A stretch of 37,489 bases of DNA from an uncultured bacterium (GCA_938045955.1 CALIBK010000126.1:1-37489), one strand, 5' to 3'; shown: positions 13,372 through 22,101, counted from the stretch's first letter. Made by a program: numbers and translations. Notes: a model not told the origin generated them from the letters alone.

Positions 13372-15045
13372 TTAACGGAGCGTCCCGAGATAGTGAGTCG
13401 TAAGTTGACGTTCACGAACCTTGGGATTGGTATAATCCGGCAGAAGCATTGGAGCCACCCGATCGGTGACAATTCCTGCTTCTTCAAGCTCTCTGTGATA
13501 CCTCCTCACATGATCCAACGTCAACTTTCCATCTTTAAATTTCTCTTTGGCATAAATGGCCGCGTTCTCTCCTGCAATCCTGCCGAAGACACAGACATCA
13601 AGAAGGGAGTTTCCCATCAAACGATTTTCGCCATGAACCCCTCCGGTCACCTCCCCTGCTGCAAAAAACCCCGGGACAGAGGTCTCACATCGGCAATTGT
13701 ATTCTAATCCGCCGTTTTGATAATGAAGGGTAGGATAGACCAGTATAGGTTCTTTTGAAATGTCGATCCCATATCTTTTAAATAGAATATATTTCCCTGG
13801 AAACTCTCTCTTCACTGTTCCTTCGCCCCATAACATATCAATCATCGGAGAATCCAACCAGACCCCTACCTTCCCGGTTGGAGTAGGAACTCCTTTCCCC
13901 CTTTCTGTACATTCCCGAATAAACGAAGCCGATTCTACATCCCTTGGTTCTCGTTCGTTGACAAATTGTTCTCCATCAATATTCAGAACATTTGCACCCG
14001 CCCCTCTGAATTTCTCGGTGATTAAAAGCCCCTCTGCTTGTTCGGGAAATACTGCGCCTGTAGGATGATATTGGACTGTATGAAGAAAGCATAGTTTAAC
14101 CCCTGCTCGGTAGCCCATGACCAATCCATCTCCTGTGGCCCCATAGTGATTGGTTGTCATGAATCCCTGAATATGAAGCCTCCCCGAGCCTCCCGTGGCC
14201 ATAATGACCGCTTTTGCTTTGACCACGAAATATTCTTCTGTTTCAAGATTATAAAGAACAGCCCCTGAGCAATGTCCATGCTCATTCAATATCAATTCGA
14301 CTGCAGGAGAGAACTCAAGGACCTTTATCTCCTCAGGATGATTCCTCGCCTCATCCCTGAGAGTCCTCATAATCTCCGCTCCCGTAATATCCGCGGCATA
14401 ATGCATTCTTTTCCGGCAGGTTCCTCCCCCATGAAGGGTTTTGAGTCGTCCATCAGGGAACTTTGTAAACATACATCCCAAACTCTCTAACCAGGCGATG
14501 ACCTTGGGAGCCTCGGTGACCAAGGTATAGACTAATTCTGGATCATTTTTGAAATGTCCTCCTCCTATCACATCCAGATAATGGAAATAAGGAGAATCCT
14601 TCGTTCCCTTGGTCGCCGCTTGAATCCCTCCTTCGGCCATCATGGTATTGGCATCCCCGTGACGGAGTTTCGTAGCGATCAACACCTTTGCTCCCCTCTC
14701 CCGAGCCGTTAATGCAGCAGCGGTGCCCGCCCCTCCCCCTCCAATAATCAGGACATCTGTTTCATAAGCGATCTTTGTAAGGTCGATCAAATCTGGATCA
14801 ACCCGGCTCCGAGCTTCCAGAAGATCGACAATCTCGGGGGAGATCGCATAACCCTTATTAACTCCTACTCGAATCTCTCGTCGGGCGCCTTCTACGAAAT
14901 CAGGGTGATATTTTCTTAACCTCTCTTCTCTCTCTTTGAGAGAAAGAAGGGGAAATTCCTCCCCCCTCTTCTTCCGTTCGACCCTTGCCGGTCGGGTGGC
15001 TTCCACCTTCCTGATCAATTCTTTTAATTCCCTGGTATAAGGCAT
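13372..15045 (-). CDS. frdA: Fumarate reductase/succinate dehydrogenase flavoprotein subunit, TfrA-like
   Basis: 557 aa FAD flavoprotein of the FrdA/SdhA/TfrA superfamily. The N-terminal ~95 residues are an extension; the FAD Rossmann motif GGGGAG is at about 102-107. Fumarate/succinate-site elements are conserved: HPTGAV (327), FRGAG with the catalytic-type Arg 347, HYQNGG (441) and HGENRLMGNSLLD (471-483). The usual covalent-FAD His (SHTVSAQGG in SdhA) aligns with Asn 133 in NTMMAEGG, so FAD is probably non-covalent, as in methanogen thiol:fumarate reductase. Only about 65 residues follow the last FAD motif, so the usual C-terminal domain is shortened. ATG 15045 follows GGAGGGATT. It lies 81 nt after the iron-sulfur partner. 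Another dicarboxylate is possible, but sucCD, fumarase and mdh nearby favour fumarate/succinate. Confidence 0.85.
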   Translation of the reverse strand: MPYTRELKELIRKVEATRPARVERKKRGEEFPLLSLKEREERLRKYHPDFVEGARREIRVGVNKGYAISPEIVDLLEARSRVDPDLIDLTKIAYETDVLIIGGGGAGTAAALTARERGAKVLIATKLRHGDANTMMAEGGIQAATKGTKDSPYFHYLDVIGGGHFKNDPELVYTLVTEAPKVIAWLESLGCMFTKFPDGRLKTLHGGGTCRKRMHYAADITGAEIMRTLRDEARNHPEEIKVLEFSPAVELILNEHGHCSGAVLYNLETEEYFVVKAKAVIMATGGSGRLHIQGFMTTNHYGATGDGLVMGYRAGVKLCFLHTVQYHPTGAVFPEQAEGLLITEKFRGAGANVLNIDGEQFVNEREPRDVESASFIRECTERGKGVPTPTGKVGVWLDSPMIDMLWGEGTVKREFPGKYILFKRYGIDISKEPILVYPTLHYQNGGLEYNCRCETSVPGFFAAGEVTGGVHGENRLMGNSLLDVCVFGRIAGENAAIYAKEKFKDGKLTLDHVRRYHRELEEAGIVTDRVAPMLLPDYTNPKVRERQLTTHYLGTLR

Positions 15046-15126
15046 AATCCCTCCAAATCTATTGTCATTAGGTTAAGAATACAGCTCATTGCCCACAAAG
15101 GATTTTTCCTATGCGTCCTCTGTATT

Positions 15127-15867
15127 TTATAGAAATGATTTGTCTTTTGGTTCCCAAAATTCATCTGCCTGTTCAGGTTCGATCTCCCTTTCGTTATAAA
15201 GTTTTTTAAGCGTCTCCTCATTGGTATCCATCAGTTCCCTGAGCATCTGTTCATACTTCCCCTGTCGAACTTGTTCTACCATCTCAGTAAGATGCTCCGC
15301 TTTGGGGAGAATATATTTCCCGTATAGACGTCTGCCCAGTATAGCGACATTATACTGGCAGATCTCCGCAGGACAACGAGCTGTGCAGAGCCCGCACATG
15401 ACGCAATCGAAAGAGAGTTCGGCCAATCGAGCAATATCACCTCTCATCGCCGCAGCGATATAGTCCATCACCTCAATATCCATTGGGCAGGATTTAGTAC
15501 ATGTATTACACTGGAGACACCTCAGGACTTCAGGATAGTATTTTACGATGGTTTCGATCGAAGGTTTGACCTTTTCTATATCATAAACCCTCTTTGTCGC
15601 CGGAAAGAAAGGAATCTGGGCAAGATACATATTCGGTTGGACCACGGTCTGACAGGCTAATCCCACTTCGATTTTATAGCTCCCCGGGAATCGATAAACC
15701 GTACCACAGGCTCCACAGATTCCTCCGCGACAGCCACACCCCCGAATCAATTGATATCCCGCGTATTCCATTGCTTTTTGAATGGTCAGGGAAGAAGGAA
15801 CGTCATATCGTTTTCCCATGATAAATATGGGGACTAACTCTTCCTTTTTCACTCCCTGTTCTTCCAT
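15127..15867 (-). CDS. frdB: Fumarate reductase/succinate dehydrogenase iron-sulfur subunit, TfrB/FrdB-like
   Basis: 246 aa electron-transfer subunit. An N-terminal 2Fe-2S ferredoxin domain has cysteines at 44/46, 51, 54 (GCGCRGGICGACG) and 72 (GLACQT). The C-terminal domain has two classical 4Fe-4S motifs, CLQCNTCTKSCP (117-127) and CVMCGLCTARCP (155-165). Standard SdhB/FrdB carries 2Fe-2S, 4Fe-4S and 3Fe-4S clusters and touches a membrane quinone subunit; two complete CxxCxxCxxxCP motifs and no anchor genes point to a soluble partner. It lacks the HdrB-like CCG domain found at the C-terminus of methanogen TfrB; separate HdrB proteins in the operon could supply that. ATG 15867 follows AGGAGGGACCT. 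Confidence 0.85.
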   Translation of the reverse strand: MEEQGVKKEELVPIFIMGKRYDVPSSLTIQKAMEYAGYQLIRGCGCRGGICGACGTVYRFPGSYKIEVGLACQTVVQPNMYLAQIPFFPATKRVYDIEKVKPSIETIVKYYPEVLRCLQCNTCTKSCPMDIEVMDYIAAAMRGDIARLAELSFDCVMCGLCTARCPAEICQYNVAILGRRLYGKYILPKAEHLTEMVEQVRQGKYEQMLRELMDTNEETLKKLYNEREIEPEQADEFWEPKDKSFL

Positions 15868-15924
15868 AGGTCCCTCCTGATATTCCCAATCAGCTTGGAA
15901 TTCAAAAATAGCTCTTTCTCTTAT

Positions 15925-17073
15925 TTAGATTGCACCGGATTCGAGTTTTAGTTCATCTTCTTTGAAGGTGGCCACTGGGGGTGGTTCGTTGACATCCCTT
16001 CCGGGCACATAGTCGAACATCTTCTGAATCCTATCTCCCACGCTTCGAAAGAGCACCGCCACCGGGAGTCGGCTCGGACAGGCACTCTCGCAGAGTCCGC
16101 ATCCGATGCAAGAGGTCACCATATGGGACATCCGGATCAAATGGAAGATGAGTGTATCGGTGGGCATCCGGATAGCTCCCTTGCGATCGGCCCATCTTAG
16201 AAATTGATCCCCTTCGTGTTCGAAGACGGCTGTTCGAAACACACATTCCTTACAATAACAGATCGGACAGGCCACCATACAATTGTGACATCGAATACAG
16301 GTCGAAAAAAGATCCAGAAACGACCCGAGGCTCTTCACCTTTCCTCTGAATTCCTCAAAAGTCTCATCTCTTTTCTTTCTCCTCTTTTCAATCACCTTCC
16401 TGAGAATTTCTTCTCTCTTCGGGTATCCCTCCGAAGTCTCCAGGTGTAATCCCTTCTCCTCCATCTCCTTCCCGAGCTTCTCCCCAACCTCCAATCCAAT
16501 CTCCCTCTCCGTTGGATATCCATAGAGTTGAATCCAGAGATCTGCCCGGGTCACCGGAAACTCACAGATCTCACAGGCTTTACGAAAGGCATATCCCTCC
16601 GGAGCCCTCTCCTCCCCTTGCTCCATTCCTTTGAAGAGCTCTTGAAAGAGGACCCCATCGCCCTTCCCCTCCTCCACCATCCTGGAATAATCGTTCACTT
16701 CAAAAGTCCCAGGACAGTCAATCCCGATGAGAAAGAGATGATCCAGTTTCACCTGAAGAAACTTCGAAAGCTCCACCATTGCCCGAATCTCACAGGCCTT
16801 AAGCACCAGGGCTACGGGTTTACTCAAATTCCTCACCGAGAGATAAGAAGCCACCCTTGCTGACTGCACCGGCATGGTGGGAGAAAGTAAACAGAGCCCT
16901 TCCATCTTCTCAGGATTACGAATCAATGTCTGGACAACCCCTTGCCCCGAAGGAAGCCTCTTAGGCACCAGGAGTGCCTCCACCACTTTCTTCTCCAAAA
17001 GGCTTCTCAATAACCCTTGAAGTGCCTCCTCGGTCTTCCCTTCAGAAACTTTCACCACCGCCTGCTTCGCCAT
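15925..17073 (-). CDS. FdhB/FrhB-like flavoprotein with two C-terminal ferredoxin motifs
   Basis: 382 aa from ATG 17073 (MAKQAVVKVSEGK), which follows AAGGAGAAGGACTGAAG; the ORF-track start at 17115 would overlap mvhD. The N-terminal ~240 residues resemble the F420 hydrogenase/dehydrogenase beta family (KACEIRAMVELSKFLQ, LIGIDCPGTFEV, CEICEFP). The C-terminus has CIRCHNCMVACPICYCKEC (about 259-277) and CIGCGLCESACP (about 322-332), then MFDYVPGRD, an arrangement I know from methanogen FdhB. In that family the subunit exchanges electrons with F420 through FAD and hands them to MvhD/Hdr. No formate dehydrogenase catalytic subunit is in the window, so here it may be the entry or exit point for F420H2, NAD(P)H or an unknown carrier. 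Confidence 0.8.
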   Translation of the reverse strand: MAKQAVVKVSEGKTEEALQGLLRSLLEKKVVEALLVPKRLPSGQGVVQTLIRNPEKMEGLCLLSPTMPVQSARVASYLSVRNLSKPVALVLKACEIRAMVELSKFLQVKLDHLFLIGIDCPGTFEVNDYSRMVEEGKGDGVLFQELFKGMEQGEERAPEGYAFRKACEICEFPVTRADLWIQLYGYPTEREIGLEVGEKLGKEMEEKGLHLETSEGYPKREEILRKVIEKRRKKRDETFEEFRGKVKSLGSFLDLFSTCIRCHNCMVACPICYCKECVFRTAVFEHEGDQFLRWADRKGAIRMPTDTLIFHLIRMSHMVTSCIGCGLCESACPSRLPVAVLFRSVGDRIQKMFDYVPGRDVNEPPPVATFKEDELKLESGAI

Positions 17074-17102
17074 CTTCAGTCCTTCTCCTTTCTTTTTCTC
17101 TA

Positions 17103-17525
17103 TCAGGCATTCCACAACCGTCGCATTGGATTGGGTCCCATCTTCTTTAATTCCTCCACCATCCTGGTCACCGTATCCGCAAACAGCTTCCCCTCACTGG
17201 CACTGATCCACCTCAGCCAGATCCGATCCTCGCTAAAACCCAGCTCCCTCAGAATCTCCTTGAGAATCGCCACCCTCCTCCGAGCCTTATAATTGCCTGT
17301 CTGATAATGGCAGTCTCCGGGATGACATCCTCCGATCAACACCCCATCGGCCCCATCAATCAAAGCCTTCAAGACATAAATCGAATCCACCGCTCCGGAG
17401 CACATCAAATGAATGATTCGAATATTTGGTGGATACTGTTGACGGGTCGTTCCAGCTAAATCCGCCCCTGTATAGGTGCACCAGTGACAGAGAAATGCAA
17501 TAATCCGAGGCTCAAACTCTGCCAT
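17103..17525 (-). CDS. mvhD: MvhD-type electron-transfer subunit
   Basis: 140 aa, the full length of the MvhD (methyl-viologen-reducing hydrogenase delta) family. These small 2Fe-2S proteins link an electron-input module to HdrA. The expected cysteines are present: FLCHWCTYTGAD, MCSGAVDS and GGCHPGDCHY. ATG 17525 follows GGAGG with 5-nt spacing. No [NiFe]-hydrogenase subunits MvhA/MvhG are nearby; the next gene downstream is the FdhB/FrhB-like protein, so the input is probably not hydrogen, or is supplied from elsewhere. It sits 49 nt after the giant HdrA gene, consistent with the HdrA-MvhD contact known from structures of Hdr-Mvh complexes. Confidence 0.93.
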   Translation of the reverse strand: MAEFEPRIIAFLCHWCTYTGADLAGTTRQQYPPNIRIIHLMCSGAVDSIYVLKALIDGADGVLIGGCHPGDCHYQTGNYKARRRVAILKEILRELGFSEDRIWLRWISASEGKLFADTVTRMVEELKKMGPNPMRRLWNA

Positions 17526-17574
17526 AACAACCTCCTTCCATCAAAAACTCGCATAGCCCATAGGCTTCCCGGGG

Positions 17575-20500
17575 TCAGTCGATGGCTGAATCGAGGACCA
17601 CCAGATTCAATCCCTTCTCAAAGTTCTGCTGCTCGGAAGCGGCATTCCGACAGGCCACCACGCAATTCCCGCATCCCTCACAAAGAGCATCCCTCACCTC
17701 GGCCTTCCCCTCTTCATTCAGCACCCTCGCCCCATAAGGACAGACCGTGACACAGAGGCCACATCCACAGCATAACCTCGAAATGACATAAGCCCGGTAG
17801 GGTTTCTCCTCCCTTCTGCCCTTCGAAAGAATTACAGCCGCTCGGGCTGCCACTGCATTGCCCTGAGAGATGACATCCTCTATCAAATTAGGTGAATGAC
17901 ATAAACCACAAAAGAACTTCCCCCGCTCCAGGCCATCCAGAGGAGCCGCCTTCGGGTTGGGCTCCTTAAAAAACCCATCCGAATTAAGCTCCAACCCAAA
18001 AATTTGAGCCAAATCTTTATGATCATTCGGTTCAATCCCTGCACTCAAAATTAATCTATCAGCAGGTAAATTCACCCGATTCCCGAGGGCCGGATCAAAC
18101 ACCGAAACCCAGAGCCTCCCATCCTCCCTAATGACCTTTGGCTTCTCCTCCGGTTCATACCGAATAAAGATAACCCCCTTCTGCCTCGCCTCATGATAAT
18201 AACTCTCATAAAACCCGTAGGTCCTCACATCCCGGTAAAGGACATAGACCCTCGCCTCCGGCCTCCACCCCTTCAGCCGAAGGGCATTCTTTACCGCATG
18301 AGCGCAACAGATGCGACTGCAATAGGGATGCTCCTCATCCCTTGACCCCACACACTGAATCATCACGACGGAGCGGAGACTCCTTAGAGCCTCCTCCTGT
18401 ATGTGAATGGCCCTCTCAAACTCTCGCTGGGTCATCACCCGAGAATCCTCTCCATAAAGATACTCCTTCGGCCTGATCTCCCTGCCCCCCGTCGCAAGGA
18501 TGACCACCCCATGATCAATCCTCTCCTCACCTTCCGAAGTCCTGATCCCCGTCCGATACTGTCCATTCTTTCTCTCGCACCCTATGACCTCCGCCCCCAA
18601 AAAGAGATGAATCAAAGGATTCCCCTTTACCTTCTGAATCAGCTCTTCAAGAAATCGCTGAGGATCCTCCCCTCTTAAGGTATAATAAGACTTTCTCGCA
18701 TTCCCTCCTAACTCCTGCTCCCTTTCTACCAGAAAGACCTCATAGCCCTGTTCCGCTAACCGAAGGGAAGCGATCATCCCGGCAACCCCACCTCCAACCA
18801 CTAAACCCTTCCTTTCAACCTGATGAGACCCTCTCCGAAGAGGCTGGATCCTTCTGGCTCGCTCCACAGCCATTCGAATCAACGTAAAAGCCTTCGCCGT
18901 TGCCTCCCGTGGAAATCCTGAATGGACTAAGGCACACTGCTCCCCGATATTTGCATACTCGATCAGATAAGGATTAAACCCCATCCCCCTGGCCATCTCC
19001 TCCATCCCTTTCCGAATCTCCTTGGAAGTACAGCCCGCCACCACCACCCGATTCAAACCCTCCTCCCCGATCTTTACCTTTATTGGATGAAGATCCTCGG
19101 AGAGATGAAGTTCCTCGAGCTCTCCCACATAAACCACCTCTCGAAGTTCCTTGATCTTCTGAACCAACTCCTCCATCAAAATATTCTTCCTTAACTCCTC
19201 TCCTCGATGGCAGATAAAGACCCCTATCTTCGGAATCTCCTCCCCCAAGGCCCCTTCTACAGGATACTCCCTCTCCCTCACAGGAGAAACAGAAGAAAGA
19301 AAAGAGGCTACCATCGCCGCCGCACTGGAGCCCTCCACCACCGTTTCCGGAATATCCCGGGGAGCCCGAAAAGCGCCCCCAACGAAAATCCCCTTCACCG
19401 AAGTCTCTGCAGGACGAAACTCCTCTGTCTCACAAAAACCCGAAGCATTCAACCGAACCCCTAACCGTTGAGCCAACTCCCTCACCCCACGAGAAGGAGT
19501 AAACCCAACAGAAAGCACCACCACATCGAACTCCCTCTCCTCAAACGTTCCATCCTCCCTCACATAGGTGATCAAAAGATTCTTCGACTGCTGCCACTCC
19601 TTAACCGAAGAAACAGCACTTCGAATATACTCAATCCCATACTCCCTCTTCGCCCTCTCATAATACCGCTCATAATCCTTTCCCATCGGCCGAATATCCA
19701 TGTAAAACAGAGTCGCTTGAAGATCAGGCGCCCGTTGCTTCGCGATCATCGCCTGCTTGGTCGCATACATACAACAGATCGTCGAACAATGGGGTTGATT
19801 CGAGGAAGGATCCCTCGAACCCACGCACTGAATAAAAGCAACCCTCCCGATCCTCCTTCCATCCGAAGGACGAATCGGATATCCCCCCGTAGGCCCTGAA
19901 GTCGAAAGAAGCCTCTCAAACTGAATACTCGTCATCACATTCCGATACCGACCAAACCCATACTCCCCCTTCCTTTGAGCCCAAAAAGGCTCAAACCCGA
20001 ATCCCAATACAATCGCCCCAACCCGAAGATCCTCCTCCTCTCCCTTCATCTCCAAATCAATGGCCCCAGGGCCACAAACCCTCACACACTCCCCACACCG
20101 AATACAATTCTCAGGATCAATCACAAGACCATGCGGGATCGATTGGGGAAAAGGTAAATAAATCGCCTTCCGCCTCTCCAACCCTCCCCCGAACTCCCTC
20201 TCCACCTCCACCGGACAGACCTCCACGCAAGCCCCACAAAACGTGCAACGCTTAAGATCCACAAACCGTGGCTTCCGAAATACCCTGACCCGAAAATCTC
20301 CACCCTCCCCCTCAACCCCCCTCACCTCACAATAAGGAAGAAGCTCTATATTCTCATGAAGACGACTCTCATAAATCGGACAGAAAGCAGGAGGCGTGGG
20401 ACTCAAAAAACAGACCCCACAGGAGTTCGTCGGAAACGTCCGGTCCAATAACGGAAAATACCCCCCAATCGCAGGCGCCTGATCCAGAAGAAAAACCCTC

Positions 20501-20601
20501 CTTCCCATCTCTCCCAATAGAAGAGCAGCCTGCATCCCCGCAATCCCAGCACCCATCACCAACACCGAACCCTTATCTCCCTTCATCTTTCCCTGCTCCA
20601 T
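17575..20601 (-). CDS. hdrA: Giant HdrA-like protein: two HdrA modules fused
   Basis: About 1008 aa from ATG 20601 (the track's first codon is GTG 20604; GAGG lies 5 nt before the ATG). Residues 1-440 form one HdrA module: FAD motif GAGIAG (18), inserted ferredoxin CTFCGACVEVCP (120) and CIRCGECVRVCGPG (167), IQCVGSRD and CSTICCMY (259-280). Residues 458-590 resemble the N-terminal HdrA domain (IGVFICHRGEE, AGCTSKEI). Residues 600-1009 are a second module: FAD motif GGGVAG, IQCVGSRDEEHPYCSRICC, no inserted ferredoxin, then a C-terminal pair CCGCGLCVTVCP and CEGCGNCVVAC. HdrA carries the bifurcating FAD in Hdr complexes. Ordinary HdrA is about 650 aa and dimerises; this looks like a covalent dimer. 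Its coding strand is unusually G-rich. Confidence 0.88.
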   Translation of the reverse strand: MEQGKMKGDKGSVLVMGAGIAGMQAALLLGEMGRRVFLLDQAPAIGGYFPLLDRTFPTNSCGVCFLSPTPPAFCPIYESRLHENIELLPYCEVRGVEGEGGDFRVRVFRKPRFVDLKRCTFCGACVEVCPVEVEREFGGGLERRKAIYLPFPQSIPHGLVIDPENCIRCGECVRVCGPGAIDLEMKGEEEDLRVGAIVLGFGFEPFWAQRKGEYGFGRYRNVMTSIQFERLLSTSGPTGGYPIRPSDGRRIGRVAFIQCVGSRDPSSNQPHCSTICCMYATKQAMIAKQRAPDLQATLFYMDIRPMGKDYERYYERAKREYGIEYIRSAVSSVKEWQQSKNLLITYVREDGTFEEREFDVVVLSVGFTPSRGVRELAQRLGVRLNASGFCETEEFRPAETSVKGIFVGGAFRAPRDIPETVVEGSSAAAMVASFLSSVSPVREREYPVEGALGEEIPKIGVFICHRGEELRKNILMEELVQKIKELREVVYVGELEELHLSEDLHPIKVKIGEEGLNRVVVAGCTSKEIRKGMEEMARGMGFNPYLIEYANIGEQCALVHSGFPREATAKAFTLIRMAVERARRIQPLRRGSHQVERKGLVVGGGVAGMIASLRLAEQGYEVFLVEREQELGGNARKSYYTLRGEDPQRFLEELIQKVKGNPLIHLFLGAEVIGCERKNGQYRTGIRTSEGEERIDHGVVILATGGREIRPKEYLYGEDSRVMTQREFERAIHIQEEALRSLRSVVMIQCVGSRDEEHPYCSRICCAHAVKNALRLKGWRPEARVYVLYRDVRTYGFYESYYHEARQKGVIFIRYEPEEKPKVIREDGRLWVSVFDPALGNRVNLPADRLILSAGIEPNDHKDLAQIFGLELNSDGFFKEPNPKAAPLDGLERGKFFCGLCHSPNLIEDVISQGNAVAARAAVILSKGRREEKPYRAYVISRLCCGCGLCVTVCPYGARVLNEEGKAEVRDALCEGCGNCVVACRNAASEQQNFEKGLNLVVLDSAID

Positions 20602-20641
20602 CACTCCCTCTCAGAAAAAATCCAAAGCTCCAACCAAAGAG

Positions 20642-21487
20642 TCATCCCAATCCCAGAGACTCCAGCAGAGGCCGAGGAGAAATTAAATGCTTCGCCCACC
20701 ACCTCTCCCTCTGCTCCACATCAAAAGCCAACCCCATCAACTCCGTAAAATAAAAGACAGGAAGACCCAACTCCTGCCTCATCTCCAAATTCATCTGACA
20801 TAACCCACAAGAAGTCACGATCGCCTGAGCCCCAGCCTCCACCGCCATAGAGAGAATCCTTCCCACCATCTGGCTCACAATCGATCCATAGGTCATCGCT
20901 AAATCCGCCCCACAACAGTCCACCTTATACGACCACTCCACCGGCTGAGCCCCAAGGGTCCTCATCAATCGCTCCATCGCCTGTGGATTCTCCGGATCAT
21001 CAAACCCCGTCACCTTAGGATGACGAACCAGGGCACACCCATAATAACAAGCCACCTTCAACCCCTTAAGAGGCCTCTTTACTCTCTCATCAATCCTATC
21101 CAAACCAATTCGATTCACCACCACATCCAATAACGCCAAAATCTCCAAAGAAGGATCATACCTAAAACCCACAATCTCCTCCACCACCCTCCTCTCCTTC
21201 TCATCATTCCTCAGGACATACTCCGTTTTCTTCAAATTACTAAAACACCCCGCACACGGAACCACCAGCCAAGAAAGCCCCGATCCCAAAGCCTTCGAGA
21301 TAATCCGCGCAGGAAGACAGAGAGAAAGAAGACGATTCAAACTGTGAGTGGCTGCAGCCCCACAACAGTTCCAATCCTCCACCTCCACTAACTCCACCCC
21401 TAAGACCCTGAATACCTCCTCCGTCGATAAGCCATACTCCATCGATGAAGAACGATCTGTACAACCCGGAAAATATGAAACCCTCAT
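20642..21487 (-). CDS. hdrB: Heterodisulfide reductase subunit B (HdrB), set 1
   Basis: 281 aa, close to the usual 290-300. Both cysteine-rich CCG domains that hold the paired non-cubane 4Fe-4S clusters are intact: YFPGCTDRS, WNCCGAAATH, PCAGCF in the first, and YYGCALVRHP, VDCCGADLAM, TSCGLCQMNL in the second. In methanogens these clusters reduce the CoM-S-S-CoB disulfide. In bacteria without that substrate, HdrB acts on an unknown disulfide or passes electrons to a partner. ATG 21487 follows GGAGG with good spacing. It lies between hdrC (41 nt upstream) and the giant hdrA (40 nt downstream). Confidence 0.92.
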   Translation of the reverse strand: MRVSYFPGCTDRSSSMEYGLSTEEVFRVLGVELVEVEDWNCCGAAATHSLNRLLSLCLPARIISKALGSGLSWLVVPCAGCFSNLKKTEYVLRNDEKERRVVEEIVGFRYDPSLEILALLDVVVNRIGLDRIDERVKRPLKGLKVACYYGCALVRHPKVTGFDDPENPQAMERLMRTLGAQPVEWSYKVDCCGADLAMTYGSIVSQMVGRILSMAVEAGAQAIVTSCGLCQMNLEMRQELGLPVFYFTELMGLAFDVEQRERWWAKHLISPRPLLESLGLG

Positions 21488-21528
21488 CCCGAACCTCCAA
21501 AAAACCTACAGAAGGACAAACCCCCTCT

Positions 21529-22101
21529 CTATTGCTTCTTCGTACATCTCTCAAAGATCCTTCGAATCTCCTCCCTCTCCTTCACAAAACTCGGAAATAA
21601 AGGAAACTTACCCTTTAAAAAAAGCTTCACCCCCGAACCTAACGAATCCTTCATCAAATCCCTGCTCCTTAAGACATAATCCATCAGCATCGTCACCTCA
21701 TGAACCCTCCCCCCTCTCCTCACACTCTGAATAAAAGCCTCGTGAAGTAGGTGAATCCTTCTCTCCTTCACCTCCACCCCCTCTCCCACCGCCATCTCCC
21801 TGAGCGCATCCATCAACACCCCAATGTGAATCTCATTCGGACACCGGGTCCCACAGGTCTGACAATACACACAAAACCAGATCGCCCCACTGCCCAATAC
21901 CTCCCCTCTCCTCCCCATCTGAATCATCCGAATCAACTGATGCGGCTTAATATCCATATACGGAGCCGTCGGACAACCTGCCGTACACTTCATACACTGA
22001 TAACATAGATCCAAGTGTTCCCCACTCCGCCTCCGAACCTCCTCCAAAAAAGAGAAATCCCCTTCCCCTAACCTCAACCCACCTTCCCACATCTCCTTCA
22101 T
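21529..22101 (-). CDS. hdrC: Heterodisulfide reductase subunit C (HdrC), set 1
   Basis: 190 aa, mostly helical protein with two 4Fe-4S motifs, CYQCMKCTAGCP and CVYCQTCGTRCP, which relay electrons from HdrA to HdrB. GGAGG is directly adjacent to ATG 22110 (zero spacing) but 9 nt before ATG 22101 (MKEMWEGG), so I chose 22101; the longer form is MAVMKEMW. Length is typical of HdrC. It opens the second C-B-A set, 24 nt after the 649-aa HdrA gene. The coding strand becomes clearly more G-rich from this gene onward. Confidence 0.9.
   Translation of the reverse strand: MKEMWEGGLRLGEGDFSFLEEVRRRSGEHLDLCYQCMKCTAGCPTAPYMDIKPHQLIRMIQMGRRGEVLGSGAIWFCVYCQTCGTRCPNEIHIGVLMDALREMAVGEGVEVKERRIHLLHEAFIQSVRRGGRVHEVTMLMDYVLRSRDLMKDSLGSGVKLFLKGKFPLFPSFVKEREEIRRIFERCTKKQ

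Noticed and set aside
13372-15045. L-aspartate oxidase (NadB) or APS reductase alpha subunit
   Set aside because: No nadA/nadC or aprB context, and the FrdA-type substrate residues plus the FrdB-like neighbour favour fumarate/succinate.
19468-19899. 143-aa plus-strand ORF opposite the giant hdrA
   Set aside because: Its Pro/Arg-rich sequence is a by-product of the G-rich coding strand of hdrA, whose frame has clear motifs.
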